Shown here in pieces: positions 26,033 through 35,170 of a stretch of 64,000 bases of DNA (its first letter is position 1; each line of letters begins with the position of its first letter). The notes under the pieces were generated by a model. That model made no database searches. It was not told where the DNA came from and saw nothing but the letters and a program-made list of their open reading frames with translations. The DNA is from Streptomyces sp. NRRL F-5126 (lineage in GTDB: Bacteria > Actinomycetota > Actinomycetes > Streptomycetales > Streptomycetaceae): positions 186,001 through 250,000 of the forward strand of contig NZ_JOFZ01000002.1 in the NCBI RefSeq assembly GCF_000721265.1. The letters are read 5' to 3'. Both the position numbers and the translations under genes were made by a program.

Positions 26033-27537
26033 CGCCTGCCGCCCCCGCGGGCAAGAACATCCTCTTCCTCATGACCGACCAGCACCGTGCGGACACCCTC
26101 GGCTGCTACGGCAACCCGCTGGCGCGCACCCCGGTCCTCGACGAACTCGCCGCGACCGGCACCCGCTTCGACCGCTGGTACACACCCACCGCGATCTGCA
26201 CACCCGCACGGGCCAGCCTGCTGACCGGGCAGGCCCCCTTCCGCCACAAACTGCTCGCCAACCGCGAGCGCAACGTCGGCTACATCGAGGACCTCGCCGA
26301 CGACCAGTTCACCTTCTCCCGCGCACTGCGGGAGAAGGGCTACAACTGCGGCCTCATCGGCAAGTGGCACGCCGGAAACCGGCGCACCGCCGCCGACTAC
26401 GGATTCGACGGGCCGGAACTGCCCGGCTGGCACAACCCGGTGGACAACCCCGACTACCTGGACTACCTCGCGCAGCGCGACCTGCCGCCCTACCGGATCA
26501 GCGACCGTATCCGCGGCGTCCTGCCCAACGGCGGCCCCGGCAACCTGCTCGCCGCGCGGCTGCACCAGCCGGTGGAGGCCACCTTCGAGCACTACCTGGC
26601 CACCCGCGCCATCGAGAGGCTGGAGCGGTACGCCGCCGACGCGCGCCAGCGCGAGCAGCCGTTCTTCCTCGCCCTGCACTTCTTCGGGCCGCACCTGCCG
26701 TACATACTCCCCGACGCGTACTTCGACATGTTCGATCCGGCGGACGTGGAACTGCCGGCGTCCATCGCGGAGACCTTCGACGGCAAACCGCCCGTGCAGC
26801 GCAACTACAGCGCGCACTGGACGTTCGACACCATGCCGATCGAGCAGACCCGCAAACTCATCGCGGTCTACTGGGGCTACGTGTCGCTGATCGACCGGGA
26901 GATCGGCCGGGTCATGGAGGCCATGGAGCGGCTCGGGCTCGTCGACGACACCGCGGTGTTCTTCACCTGCGACCACGGCGAGTTCACCGGCTCCCACCGG
27001 CTGCACGACAAGGGCCCCGCGATGTACGAGGACATCTACCGCACGCCCGGCCTGCTCCGCGTGCCGGGCGCGCCCGGCGGCGTCGTACGGCGGGAGTTCG
27101 TCTCCCTGCTCGACTGCACGGCGACCATCCTCGAACTGGCGGGGGTCGACCCCAAGCCCGCCGTCGACTCGCGCAGCCTGCTGCCGCTCGTCCAGGGCGA
27201 GGAGGTGGAGTGGGACGAGGACATCGTCTGCGAGTTCCACGGCCACCACTTCCCCTACCCGCAGCGGATGCTGCGCGAGGACCGGTACAAGCTCGTCGTC
27301 AACCCGGACTCCGTCAACGAGCTCTACGACCTGCACGACGACCCCGACGAGCTGCGCAACGTCTACGCGGACCCGGAGCACGCGGAGGTACGCTCACGGA
27401 TGATGCGCCGGCTGTACGGCGTACTGCGCGAGCGCGGCGACAACTTCTACCACTGGATGACGTCGATGTACGACGTGGGAGAGGTGGAACACGACCCGAC
27501 CCTCAGCGGACTCGACGAATCCACCTACCAGGCATAG
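26029..27537 (+). CDS. Cys-type sulfatase
   Basis: The 502-residue enzyme hydrolyses sulfate esters. The formylglycine site is CTPAR (Cys57 to Arg61), metal ligands begin with the aspartate in FLMTDQHRADT (Asp17), and GKWHAGN and TCDHGEF supply further active-site residues. The Cys form needs FGE modification, and an FGE gene follows 46 bases later. No signal peptide is visible, so the enzyme is probably cytoplasmic and acts after import. The GTG start is fixed by a 4-base overlap with the binding-protein gene. Confidence 0.93.
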   Translation: MTPAAPAGKNILFLMTDQHRADTLGCYGNPLARTPVLDELAATGTRFDRWYTPTAICTPARASLLTGQAPFRHKLLANRERNVGYIEDLADDQFTFSRALREKGYNCGLIGKWHAGNRRTAADYGFDGPELPGWHNPVDNPDYLDYLAQRDLPPYRISDRIRGVLPNGGPGNLLAARLHQPVEATFEHYLATRAIERLERYAADARQREQPFFLALHFFGPHLPYILPDAYFDMFDPADVELPASIAETFDGKPPVQRNYSAHWTFDTMPIEQTRKLIAVYWGYVSLIDREIGRVMEAMERLGLVDDTAVFFTCDHGEFTGSHRLHDKGPAMYEDIYRTPGLLRVPGAPGGVVRREFVSLLDCTATILELAGVDPKPAVDSRSLLPLVQGEEVEWDEDIVCEFHGHHFPYPQRMLREDRYKLVVNPDSVNELYDLHDDPDELRNVYADPEHAEVRSRMMRRLYGVLRERGDNFYHWMTSMYDVGEVEHDPTLSGLDESTYQA

Positions 27538-27583
27538 CACACGGCGGCACGGGCGCCGGCACCGCGACCGAGGACCACGAACC

Positions 27584-28561
27584 ATGACCAGCGAGCACCA
27601 CCCCTGCTGCACCCCGGCCGCCGCACCGGCCGACCCCGCCGCGTCACACCAGGTGGCACGGCGGGGTCCGCAAACCACCGCCGGAGCGTTCTCCAAACGC
27701 GGGCAGGTACTGCTGGCCGGCGGCGAGTTCGCCATGGGCGACGGCTTCGGCGAGGGCTACCCCGCCGACGGCGAGACACCCGTCCACGCGGTGCGCCTCC
27801 CGTCGTTCCACATCGACGCGACCGCCGTCACCAACGCCAACTTCGCCACCTTCGTCAAGGCCACCGGCCACGTCACCGACGCGGAACGCTACGGCTCCTC
27901 CGCCGTCTTCCACCTCGCGGTCGACGCGCCGTCGTCCGACATCCTCGGCGGCGCGGCCGGAGCCCCCTGGTGGGTGAACGTGCGCGGCGCCCACTGGCGA
28001 CGGCCCGACGGCGCACGCTCCGACACCAAGGGCCGCGACAACCACCCTGTCGTCCACGTCTCATGGAACGACGCCGCCGCCTACGCACGCTGGGCAGGCA
28101 AGCGCCTGCCCACCGAGGCCGAGTGGGAGTACGCGGCACGCGGCGGGCTGTCCGGCCGCCGCTACCCCTGGGGCGATGACCTCACCCCGGGCGGACGGTG
28201 GCGCTGCAACATCTGGCAGGGCCGGTTCCCCGACGTCAACACGGCCGAGGACGGCTACCTGACCACCGCGCCGGTCAAGGCCTACCGCCCCAACGGCTTC
28301 GGCCTGTGGAACACCTCGGGCAACGTGTGGGAGTGGTGCGGCGACTGGTTCTCGCCCTCCTACTACGCCGAGTCCGCCACCGACGCCCCGCAGGGCCCGC
28401 AGGCCGGGACGGCGCGGGTCATCCGCGGCGGCTCCTACCTGTGCCACGACTCCTACTGCAACCGCTACCGGGTAGCCGCACGCTCCTCCAACACCCCGGA
28501 CTCCTCGTCGGGCAACATGGGCTTCCGCTGCGCCAACGACAGGGCGCCGGCCACCGGCTGA
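27584..28561 (+). CDS. Formylglycine-generating enzyme (copper-dependent sulfatase activator)
   Basis: The 325-residue enzyme oxidises the sulfatase CxPxR cysteine to formylglycine. The catalytic pair is in RGGSYLCHDSYCNRYR (Cys287 and Cys292), corresponding by offset to Cys272/Cys277 of the S. coelicolor enzyme. The GEFAMGDGFGEGYPADGE start and GFRCAND end are typical of the family. The N-terminal tail carries CCTPAA (about 8-13), which looks like a sulfatase site lacking its arginine. It is encoded right after its predicted substrate, the sulfatase. Confidence 0.95.
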   Translation: MTSEHHPCCTPAAAPADPAASHQVARRGPQTTAGAFSKRGQVLLAGGEFAMGDGFGEGYPADGETPVHAVRLPSFHIDATAVTNANFATFVKATGHVTDAERYGSSAVFHLAVDAPSSDILGGAAGAPWWVNVRGAHWRRPDGARSDTKGRDNHPVVHVSWNDAAAYARWAGKRLPTEAEWEYAARGGLSGRRYPWGDDLTPGGRWRCNIWQGRFPDVNTAEDGYLTTAPVKAYRPNGFGLWNTSGNVWEWCGDWFSPSYYAESATDAPQGPQAGTARVIRGGSYLCHDSYCNRYRVAARSSNTPDSSSGNMGFRCANDRAPATG

Positions 28562-28572
28562 ACCCCCGCCCG

Positions 28573-29553
28573 TCAGAGCCAGCCCCGTGCGGCTGCCTGG
28601 ACGCCCGCCTGGAACCGGGTCGACGCGTCCAGCATCCGCACGATCTCCGCCACGCGCCGCTCCACGGTGCGCTCCGTGACGTCGAGGGCGCGGGCGATGC
28701 TGCGGTCCTTGGCACCGCTGGCCAGCAGGCGCAGGATGGCGAGGTCGCGCGGCGACAGCGGGTGCCCGCCGCCACTCGGGGCGTCTTCCGCGGACGCCCT
28801 GCCGACCGGGGTGGCCCGGTTCCACAGCGCCTCGAACGCGAGCTTCAGCGCGTCCAGCACGGGGGAGGGCCGCACCAGCAGGCGGGTGGCGGCGTCGTCG
28901 CCGGTGAAGCTGATCGGGACGACGGCCAGCTCGCCGTCGGCTATCAGCATCTTCATGCGGATGTCCGGCAGCGTCCGAGCCTGCTCACCCTCCGCGAGGT
29001 AGCGGTCGAGGAGCCTGAGCGTGCCGGGGGCCGCGAGCGTGGGTGCGTGGTAGATGCCGCGGTAGGCCACGCCCCGTGCCAGCGCCTGGAGCTCGTTGGT
29101 GTTGAGCGTGCCGGGTGAGAGGTAGGGCGGCGCGTCGATGATGCACACCTCGTGTCGGGCGCCGAGCTCAAGCCTGGTCAGCGTGCGCAGTACGGCGTCG
29201 GCGCCGTCCAGTACCTCGATGAGGTCGCCCGGCTGCGTGCCGGCGGCGACCTTGGCGCGCAGCGACAGCTCGCGGGCCTGGGCGCGCAGCTCGTCGAGCA
29301 CCTGGTGGTGGTGGAGCACCAGCGAGTCGAGCGCGACCTCGGGCGGCGCGGCCACGTACCGCGCGGGGCGGCCGATCAGCCGGTTGGCGAGCCCGGCCGA
29401 CGTCAGCCGGGAGAGCGCGGTGCGCACCCGCGGCGCCGTGAGGCCGAGGGCCCCGGCGATGCCGGGCACTGCCGCGTGGGCGTGGGACAGCAGGTGGAGG
29501 TAGACGTCGCTCTCCACCGGGCCGAGCCCGACCGGCTTCAGCAGATGGGTCAT
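28573..29553 (-). CDS. TrmB-like/LuxR HTH regulator paired with an S53 peptidase
   Basis: The 326-residue protein has an N-terminal TrmB-like winged HTH (about 8-70), a central phospholipase-D-like or TrmB effector region (about 110-240) and a C-terminal LuxR HTH (about 265-310; LASGAKDRSIARALDVTERTVERRV). It ends AARGWL, nearly the same ending as the paralogue at 37969-38937. It is co-oriented with, and just downstream of, the S53 peptidase at 29644-31401. It converges with the FGE gene only 11 bases away. I infer control of the peptidase by an unknown metabolite; no phosphoacceptor domain is seen. Confidence 0.8.
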   Translation of the reverse strand: MTHLLKPVGLGPVESDVYLHLLSHAHAAVPGIAGALGLTAPRVRTALSRLTSAGLANRLIGRPARYVAAPPEVALDSLVLHHHQVLDELRAQARELSLRAKVAAGTQPGDLIEVLDGADAVLRTLTRLELGARHEVCIIDAPPYLSPGTLNTNELQALARGVAYRGIYHAPTLAAPGTLRLLDRYLAEGEQARTLPDIRMKMLIADGELAVVPISFTGDDAATRLLVRPSPVLDALKLAFEALWNRATPVGRASAEDAPSGGGHPLSPRDLAILRLLASGAKDRSIARALDVTERTVERRVAEIVRMLDASTRFQAGVQAAARGWL

Positions 29554-29643
29554 GGAGCGGCACCTTACGGCTTGGTACGCGGGACCGGGCGGGCCCGCGG
29601 CGGCCGCACGTTCGGGGCGTGCGTGCCGCCGCGGGTTCCCCGG

Positions 29644-31401
29644 TCAGATCCCCTGGTACACGACCCAGGAGAAGGTGGCCGAGCCGGAGGCGCCGTCGGC
29701 GTCCGCGGCCTTGACGGTGACGGAGTACGTGCCGGCCCGGGTCGGCGTGCCGGAGGCGGCGCCGGCGGAGCTCATGGTGATACCGGGCGGCAGGCCGGTG
29801 GCCGAGTAGGTCAGCGGCTCGTTGTCGCTGTCGGTGGCCCGCATCTGGAGCGGGAAGGCCTGGAAGCCGGTGAAGCCGACCTGCTGCCCCGGGTCGGTGA
29901 CGGTGACCGTGCCGCCGCCGCCCGATCCCTTGACGGTCCAGGTGAACGATGCCGTGCCGGTCTTGCCCTTGCTGTCCTTGGCGGTGAGCGTGGCGCGGTA
30001 GGTGCCGGCCGTGGTGGGCGTCCCGCCGACCGTGCCCGTCGAGGAGGCGATCGACAGGCCGCCGGGCAGGCCGGAGGCGGACCAGGTGTACGGCGCGGTG
30101 CCGCCGGAGACCGAGTTCTTCAGCGGGGTGATCGCCGTACCGGCCGTGGCCGTCTGCGCACCCGGGTTCGTGACCTTGAGGTCGCCGGTCGGGGGCGGCT
30201 GGTTGCCGCCCGGGGTGAACGCGCCGACGCCCTCAGGCGTGCCGAGGCCGGTGGGGCCGTCCCAGCCGGTGCGCGCGGAGCAGATCGCCGAGCCGCAGTT
30301 GCCGTTGCTGCCCGAGGTGACGTCGTTGAGCTGATCGGTGTGCGCGTAGGGGTAGGAGGCCGGGTCGTCCTGCGCGCCCGGGGTGCCGGCGAGCGCGTAC
30401 ATGGCGGTGATCAGCGGGGTCGCCAGGCTGGTGCCGCCGTACTGCGCCCAGCCGCTCTGCCCGTAGGTGTCGTAGATCGCGAGACCCGTCTGCGGGTCGG
30501 CGACGGCGGACACGTCGGAGTTCGCCTCACCGCGGCAGCCGGTGTTCACGTCCGCCTGCCAGGACGACTGCGTCTCGTAGTCCGAGCAGCCGGATCCCGC
30601 GCCGCTCCACACGGACTCGCCCCAGCCCCGCGCGCTGGAGTCGCGGCGCAGCGAAGTACCGCCGACGGCAAGGGTGTTCGTGGCCGAGGCCGGGTACTGG
30701 GTACCGCCGCTGTAGCCGTTGTCGCCGGTGGCGAAGGCGAACAGCACGCCGGGTACGTCCCAGTGGCTGTCGCTCTGCGTCTGGCCGGAGCTCTCGGAGG
30801 AGCTGTAGGAGTTGGAGACGAACTTGGCGCCGAGACCCACCGCCTCGTCGACCGCGGTGTACAGGTTGTTGTCGTTGTTGTCGTCCGCCTCGACGAGGAG
30901 GATGTGGCACTGCGGGCAGGCCGCCGACACCGCGTCCAGGTCGAGCGATATCTCCGCCGACCAGCCGCTGTCGCCCTTCGGGTACGAGGTGCCGCCGCGC
31001 TGGTTCACCTTGCTGAAGCAGCCGTTGTCCGTCGTGCAGGCCGGCAGGCCGTACTGGCTGCGGTACGTGGCCAGGTCCGACTCGGCGTTGGGGTCGTCGT
31101 AGGCGTCGACGATCGCCACCGTGGCGCCCTTGCCCGCCTGGGGCAGGTCGTAGGCGGCCTGGATGTCCGAGGGGCCGTAGCCCGACGGCGCCGACTTCTG
31201 CAGGCCCTTGCGGCCCCGCACACTGGTGAGCCGCTCCGCCCAGCAGTTGGCGTGGCCCGCCTGCGGGGTGGCGCAGGCGGCCGGCTGGATCGACGGCTCG
31301 CTCGCCGACGCGCTCGCGGGCAGGAGGGCGAGCCCCGAGGTGGCCGTCGTCAGCGCGACGGTCGCGAAGCCGGCCAGCCTGGGTATGAGTCTGCGCTTCA
31401 T
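29644..31401 (-). CDS. Secreted S53 (sedolisin-type) serine-carboxyl peptidase with Ig-like tail
   Basis: The 585-residue protein has a Sec signal (about 1-33), a very short prosegment and an S53 catalytic domain (about 73-415). The triad and oxyanion residues are visible: Glu150 and Asp154 in AEISLDLD, Asp227 in TGDNG and Ser325 in GGTSLATP, with the calcium-site NDVTSGSNG near the end. Two putative Ig-fold domains (about 425-585) follow. The ATG at 31401 has GAGAGG upstream. It should degrade proteins outside the cell. The prosegment is much shorter than in classical sedolisins. Confidence 0.88.
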   Translation of the reverse strand: MKRRLIPRLAGFATVALTTATSGLALLPASASASEPSIQPAACATPQAGHANCWAERLTSVRGRKGLQKSAPSGYGPSDIQAAYDLPQAGKGATVAIVDAYDDPNAESDLATYRSQYGLPACTTDNGCFSKVNQRGGTSYPKGDSGWSAEISLDLDAVSAACPQCHILLVEADDNNDNNLYTAVDEAVGLGAKFVSNSYSSSESSGQTQSDSHWDVPGVLFAFATGDNGYSGGTQYPASATNTLAVGGTSLRRDSSARGWGESVWSGAGSGCSDYETQSSWQADVNTGCRGEANSDVSAVADPQTGLAIYDTYGQSGWAQYGGTSLATPLITAMYALAGTPGAQDDPASYPYAHTDQLNDVTSGSNGNCGSAICSARTGWDGPTGLGTPEGVGAFTPGGNQPPPTGDLKVTNPGAQTATAGTAITPLKNSVSGGTAPYTWSASGLPGGLSIASSTGTVGGTPTTAGTYRATLTAKDSKGKTGTASFTWTVKGSGGGGTVTVTDPGQQVGFTGFQAFPLQMRATDSDNEPLTYSATGLPPGITMSSAGAASGTPTRAGTYSVTVKAADADGASGSATFSWVVYQGI

Positions 31402-31541
31402 GATGTCCTCTCCATGGGGGGTGCCGGGAGTTGTCGGTACGGTGGCGCCGCTTGGGGAGGCGGGCGCCACCGGACCGGCCCCATCGGCGGTGGGCGGACG
31501 GCACCCTAGGCCCGTCGCAGGGCATCCCACAGCGGAGGGAT

Positions 31542-31563
31542 CCGACAACGTCGGGAACCCGAC
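31542..31563. promoter_or_regulatory. Overlapping inverted repeats upstream of the S53 peptidase gene
   Basis: CCGAC-AAC-GTCGG (31542-31554) overlaps GTCGGG-AA-CCCGAC (31550-31563). Both are perfect inverted repeats, about 140-160 bases before the peptidase ATG. They are possible operator sites for the adjacent TrmB/LuxR-like regulator. Confidence 0.4.
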
Positions 31564-31592
31564 AGCGAATTGCTCCTCACCCTGCCCGTACA

Positions 31593-31635
31593 CGCGGATG
31601 CCCGCCGGCCGTGGTGCGGCCGGCGGGCATCCGCG
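31593..31635 (-). terminator. Long hairpin after the GH92 gene
   Basis: An 18-base perfect stem (31593-31610 with 31618-31635, CGCGGATGCCCGCCGGCC and its complement) has a 7-base loop. It lies just downstream of the GH92 stop at 31669 on the minus strand. No U-tract, as is usual here. Confidence 0.75.
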
Positions 31636-31668
31636 GTGGCGCGGTGGCGCGGTTTTTGTGGTGGCCGG

Positions 31669-34600
31669 TCAGGCCGGGAGCGTCCACTTCTGCGCCGAAC
31701 TGTTGTTGCAGGTGTAGATCTGCAGCTGCGTGCTGTTGGCGGTGGACGAGTCCGGGTCGTCGAGGCACAGCCCCGAGTGTGTGTTGATCAACTGGCCGCT
31801 CGCCGTGGCCCGCCACTGCTGGGCGCCGCTGCCGTTGCAGTTCCACAACTGCACGGGTGTGCCGCTGGACGTACCGCTGTTGGACACGTCCAGGCATCCT
31901 CCCTCGACCCGCAGCGTGCTGTCCGCGCTCACGGTCCAGTCCTGCGCGCCGCCGCCGTTGCAGGTGTAGATCTGGACGGGTGTGCCGTTGGCGGTGCCCG
32001 CCGACTTGTCGTCCAGGCACAGGTTCGAGCCCACGCCGGCGGTGACCGCCCCCGTGCGGGCGGCCGGGGCGGCGGGCAGCGTCCAGTTCTGCGCCCCGCT
32101 GCCGTTGCACGTGTAGATCTGCAGCCTGGTGCCCTCGGTCGTGGAGCCGCTGGGATCGTCGAGGCACAGCCCGGACTCGGGGTTGACCAGCGAGCCGTTC
32201 GCCCCCGGCTTCCACTGCTGGGCGCCCGAGCCGTTGCAGCCGTAGAGCTGGACCTTGGTGCCGCTCGTCGTCCCGGAGTCGGAGACGTCGAGGCACTTGC
32301 CCAGGGTGCGCAGGGTGCCGTCGGTCGCGATCACCCAGTCCTGCGCCGCCGTGTTGTCGCAGCCCCAGATCTGGATCGCCGAGCCGTTGGACGTCGACGA
32401 GTTGGCGTCGTCGACGCACTGGCCGCCCGCCGACTTCACGGCCCCGACCCGCGGCTTCGGGGGAGCGGCGACATCGCCGCCGTACGAGGGCGGCGCGGCG
32501 GCCGAGCCGGCCGCCCAGTCCGTGTCGGCGCTGGTGGACAGGGTGTAGCTGAGGGTGCCGCCGTCGGTGATCGCGGTTGTCGGCGCGTAGGCGTTGTTCC
32601 ACGCCGACCCGTTGAACGTCGCAGACTGCACGTACGGGGCGTTGTCCGCCGCGCCGTTGCCGTTGATCGTCAGGGTCTTGCCCGAGGGCAGCGTGACGAC
32701 GGCCTGCGTGAACACCGGCGAGCCGAGCGCGAGGTCGGACGTGCCCGGCGTCATCGGGAACATCCCGAGCGCCGACCACACGTACCACGCGCTCATCGCG
32801 CCGAGGTCGTCGTTGCCGTCGGCGAGACCGCTCGGGCTGTTGGCCCAGATCTGATCCTGCACCGAGCGCACCGTCGACTGCGTCTTGTACGGCTCACCGG
32901 TGTAGTCGTACTCCCACGGCAGCTCGATGCTGGGCTCGTTGCCGACCCACGCGTAGCCGTCGGCTCCGGTGTAGCTGCGCAGCACGCTGTCCAGGTAGTG
33001 GTTCATCGCGGTGTTGCCGCCCTTGGCGGTGGCGAGCCCGGCCACGTCGAACGGCACCATGCCGGTGTAGATCCATGAGTCGGCCTCGACCATGTCGGTG
33101 CCGCTCGTCGGGTCGAAGCCGTTCACCCACGTCCCGTCGGCGTCGCGCGGCTCGACGAAGCCGGAGGACGGGTCGAGCGTGCCGCGCCAGTCCTGGGCGC
33201 GGTTGGCGTACGTGTGCTGGTTGGCGGTGTCGCCGAGCGCGCCCGCGAACGCCGAGAGGGCGAAGTCGGCGGTGTTGTACTCCAGCGTCGTGGCGACGGG
33301 GCCGTAGAAGTTGCAGCAGCCGTAGCTGCCGTCGTGCGGCTCGTAGCCCGGCGCGTTCAGGTAGTTCAGGCCCGGCCGGTCGTTGTTGGCGGTACTCGCC
33401 TGCTTGACCAGGTCGGAAAGAGCGGCCTTCGTGTCGAAGTCCGTGGCGCCGAACGCGTGGTAGTCGGCGATGATCGCGGCGGCCGGGTCGCCCACCATCA
33501 CGTAGGATTCGCCGTTGTCCTCGGACCACTTGGGGAAGATGCCCGTCTGCGCGTAGTCGTCGACCATCGACTGCGCGGTGTCCGACGCGGCCTGCGGGTC
33601 GACCAGCGCCTCCAGCTGCGCCTGGGAGCGGTAGATGTCCCAGCCCGAGTAGTTGGCGTACGCGGCGTGGTGGCCGGAGTCGACGGTGTGGGTCTTCCCG
33701 TCGAAGCCGTAGTACTGGCCGTTGGTGTCGCTGATGACGTTGGGGTGCAGCAGCGAGTGGTAGAGCGCGGTGTAGAAGATCTTCTGCTGGTCGGCTGTCC
33801 CGCCGCCGATCTTGATCTTGCCGAGAGCGGAGTTCCAGGCGCTCTGCGCGGCGGCGCGGGTGCTGTCGAAGTTCCAGCCGGGGTTCTCCGCGCTTCGGTT
33901 GGCGACCGCGTTCGCGACCGAGACGTAGGAGACGCCGACCTTGGCCTGGACGACCGGGTCCGAGGTGGTGTCGAAGGTGACATGCGCGCTGGACGCGGCG
34001 GCGTCGGGCGCGGCGGACCCGGTCGCCGCCTTGCCGTGGGCCTTCGGCATCGTGCCGTGGAGCGTCGGCTTGTTCGCCTTCTCCGGCGCGTTCTTCGACG
34101 CGCGCTTGGTGGACTCGGGGTGCAGGGTCCCCGCGGACTTCGCGGCGGCCGTGCCCTGGCCGGTGAACGGCTTGTCGAAGACCATGTCGAAGTAGACGGT
34201 GTACGTGTTGCCGGCGCCGCAGAAGTGGCCGCTGGTGACCTGGCCGCTCACCTCCGTGTCCGAGACCACGTTGAACTGCGTCGAGGACGCGCCGTTCTGG
34301 CTGCCGGAGAGCTTGAACAGGAGGTTCGCGCTGGTCGTCGACGGGAAGGTGAAGCGCGCCATGCCGCTGCGGGTGGTCGCGGTCAGCTCGGTCGTCACCT
34401 TGTTGTCGAGCGCGACCTTGTAACTGCCCGCCGAGGCGGACTCGTTGCCGTGCGAGAAGGAGTCAGTGGCCGAGTTGTCCACGGCGCCCACGGTCGGCAG
34501 CACCGGCACGTCCCCGGCGGCGCCGCAGCCGGGCCCGGCGATGTGGGTCAGGCTGAAGCCGGTGACCGACGAGTCGTTGTACTCGTACCCGCCGCCCGGC

Positions 34601-34902
34601 GGCCGCGACGGCGTGTCGGGACTCCACTGCACCATGCCGAACGGGACGTCGGCGCCGGGGAAGTCGTTGGCCTGGTTGGAGGTGCCGATGAACGGGTTCA
34701 CGAGGGACGCGGGTGACGTCACCAGCGCGTCGGCCTTCTTCGCCGCCGCGTGCACGGCGGCGGGCGCGGCCTGGGCGGGCATCGCGAACGTGCACATCAG
34801 CGCGGCGCCCGCGCCGGCCGCGAGGAAGCCGGTGAGGCGCCGACGGCGGGGGAGCGATCTGCGCCGACGCGGGCGAGTCGCGCCCGCTGAGGGGGGATTC
34901 AT
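31669..34902 (-). CDS. Secreted GH92 alpha-mannosidase with two ricin-type lectin domains
   Basis: The 1077-residue protein has an Arg-rich signal peptide. A GH92 catalytic region (about 60-790) carries PGGGYEYND, WDIYRSQAQ, GFVEPRDADGTWV and NDDLGAMSAWYVWSALGMFP. Two beta-trefoil ricin/CBM13 domains (about 815-945 and 950-1077) each show three CLD/QxW-type repeats. GH92 enzymes are Ca2+-dependent exo-alpha-mannosidases acting on alpha-1,2/1,3 mannosyl links. AGGAGAG lies 8 bases before the ATG. Two LacI-type palindromes sit in the divergent promoter region shared with the GH76 gene, so the pair likely degrades yeast-type alpha-mannan. Confidence 0.93.
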   Translation of the reverse strand: MNPPSAGATRPRRRRSLPRRRRLTGFLAAGAGAALMCTFAMPAQAAPAAVHAAAKKADALVTSPASLVNPFIGTSNQANDFPGADVPFGMVQWSPDTPSRPPGGGYEYNDSSVTGFSLTHIAGPGCGAAGDVPVLPTVGAVDNSATDSFSHGNESASAGSYKVALDNKVTTELTATTRSGMARFTFPSTTSANLLFKLSGSQNGASSTQFNVVSDTEVSGQVTSGHFCGAGNTYTVYFDMVFDKPFTGQGTAAAKSAGTLHPESTKRASKNAPEKANKPTLHGTMPKAHGKAATGSAAPDAAASSAHVTFDTTSDPVVQAKVGVSYVSVANAVANRSAENPGWNFDSTRAAAQSAWNSALGKIKIGGGTADQQKIFYTALYHSLLHPNVISDTNGQYYGFDGKTHTVDSGHHAAYANYSGWDIYRSQAQLEALVDPQAASDTAQSMVDDYAQTGIFPKWSEDNGESYVMVGDPAAAIIADYHAFGATDFDTKAALSDLVKQASTANNDRPGLNYLNAPGYEPHDGSYGCCNFYGPVATTLEYNTADFALSAFAGALGDTANQHTYANRAQDWRGTLDPSSGFVEPRDADGTWVNGFDPTSGTDMVEADSWIYTGMVPFDVAGLATAKGGNTAMNHYLDSVLRSYTGADGYAWVGNEPSIELPWEYDYTGEPYKTQSTVRSVQDQIWANSPSGLADGNDDLGAMSAWYVWSALGMFPMTPGTSDLALGSPVFTQAVVTLPSGKTLTINGNGAADNAPYVQSATFNGSAWNNAYAPTTAITDGGTLSYTLSTSADTDWAAGSAAAPPSYGGDVAAPPKPRVGAVKSAGGQCVDDANSSTSNGSAIQIWGCDNTAAQDWVIATDGTLRTLGKCLDVSDSGTTSGTKVQLYGCNGSGAQQWKPGANGSLVNPESGLCLDDPSGSTTEGTRLQIYTCNGSGAQNWTLPAAPAARTGAVTAGVGSNLCLDDKSAGTANGTPVQIYTCNGGGAQDWTVSADSTLRVEGGCLDVSNSGTSSGTPVQLWNCNGSGAQQWRATASGQLINTHSGLCLDDPDSSTANSTQLQIYTCNNSSAQKWTLPA

Positions 34903-34944
34903 GGATTTCTCTCCTGGGGGGTGAGTGGTACTCCTTGACGGGAA

Positions 34945-34956
34945 GACAACGTTGTC
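34945..34956. promoter_or_regulatory. LacI-family-type palindrome GACAACGTTGTC
   Basis: This perfect 12-base palindrome with a central CG is the classic LacI/GalR operator form in actinobacteria. It lies 43 bases before the GH92 ATG. No LacI gene is in the window. Confidence 0.65.
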
Positions 34957-34970
34957 AGGTACTCAACGTG

Positions 34971-34982
34971 GAGAGCGCTCTC
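34971..34982. promoter_or_regulatory. LacI-family-type palindrome GAGAGCGCTCTC
   Basis: A second perfect 12-base palindrome, close in style to the Streptomyces CebR-type GAGCGCTC operator. Its centre is 26 bases from the centre of the GACAACGTTGTC site. It could regulate GH92, GH76 or both. Confidence 0.65.
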
Positions 34983-35170
34983 GGCAACGTAGCCAGCGCA
35001 CGGGGGCGCGTCAATGGTCCGGGCAAATCCCTTGTCCTGACGCATAGTTGACCATGCGGCGCCGCGACCCAGGTCCGCGCGGGGCAGTCTTGACTGGACA
35101 TGACAACGGTGCCTCAATACCGGGAGAACGCCGAAGGACGCAGGCGGCCCGCGGACGATGGGGGATCCTG

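Noticed and set aside
31680..32450. Direct repeats in the DNA considered as an independent repeat element
   Set aside because: They are the internal CLDD/QxW sequence repeats of the two ricin domains in the GH92 gene.
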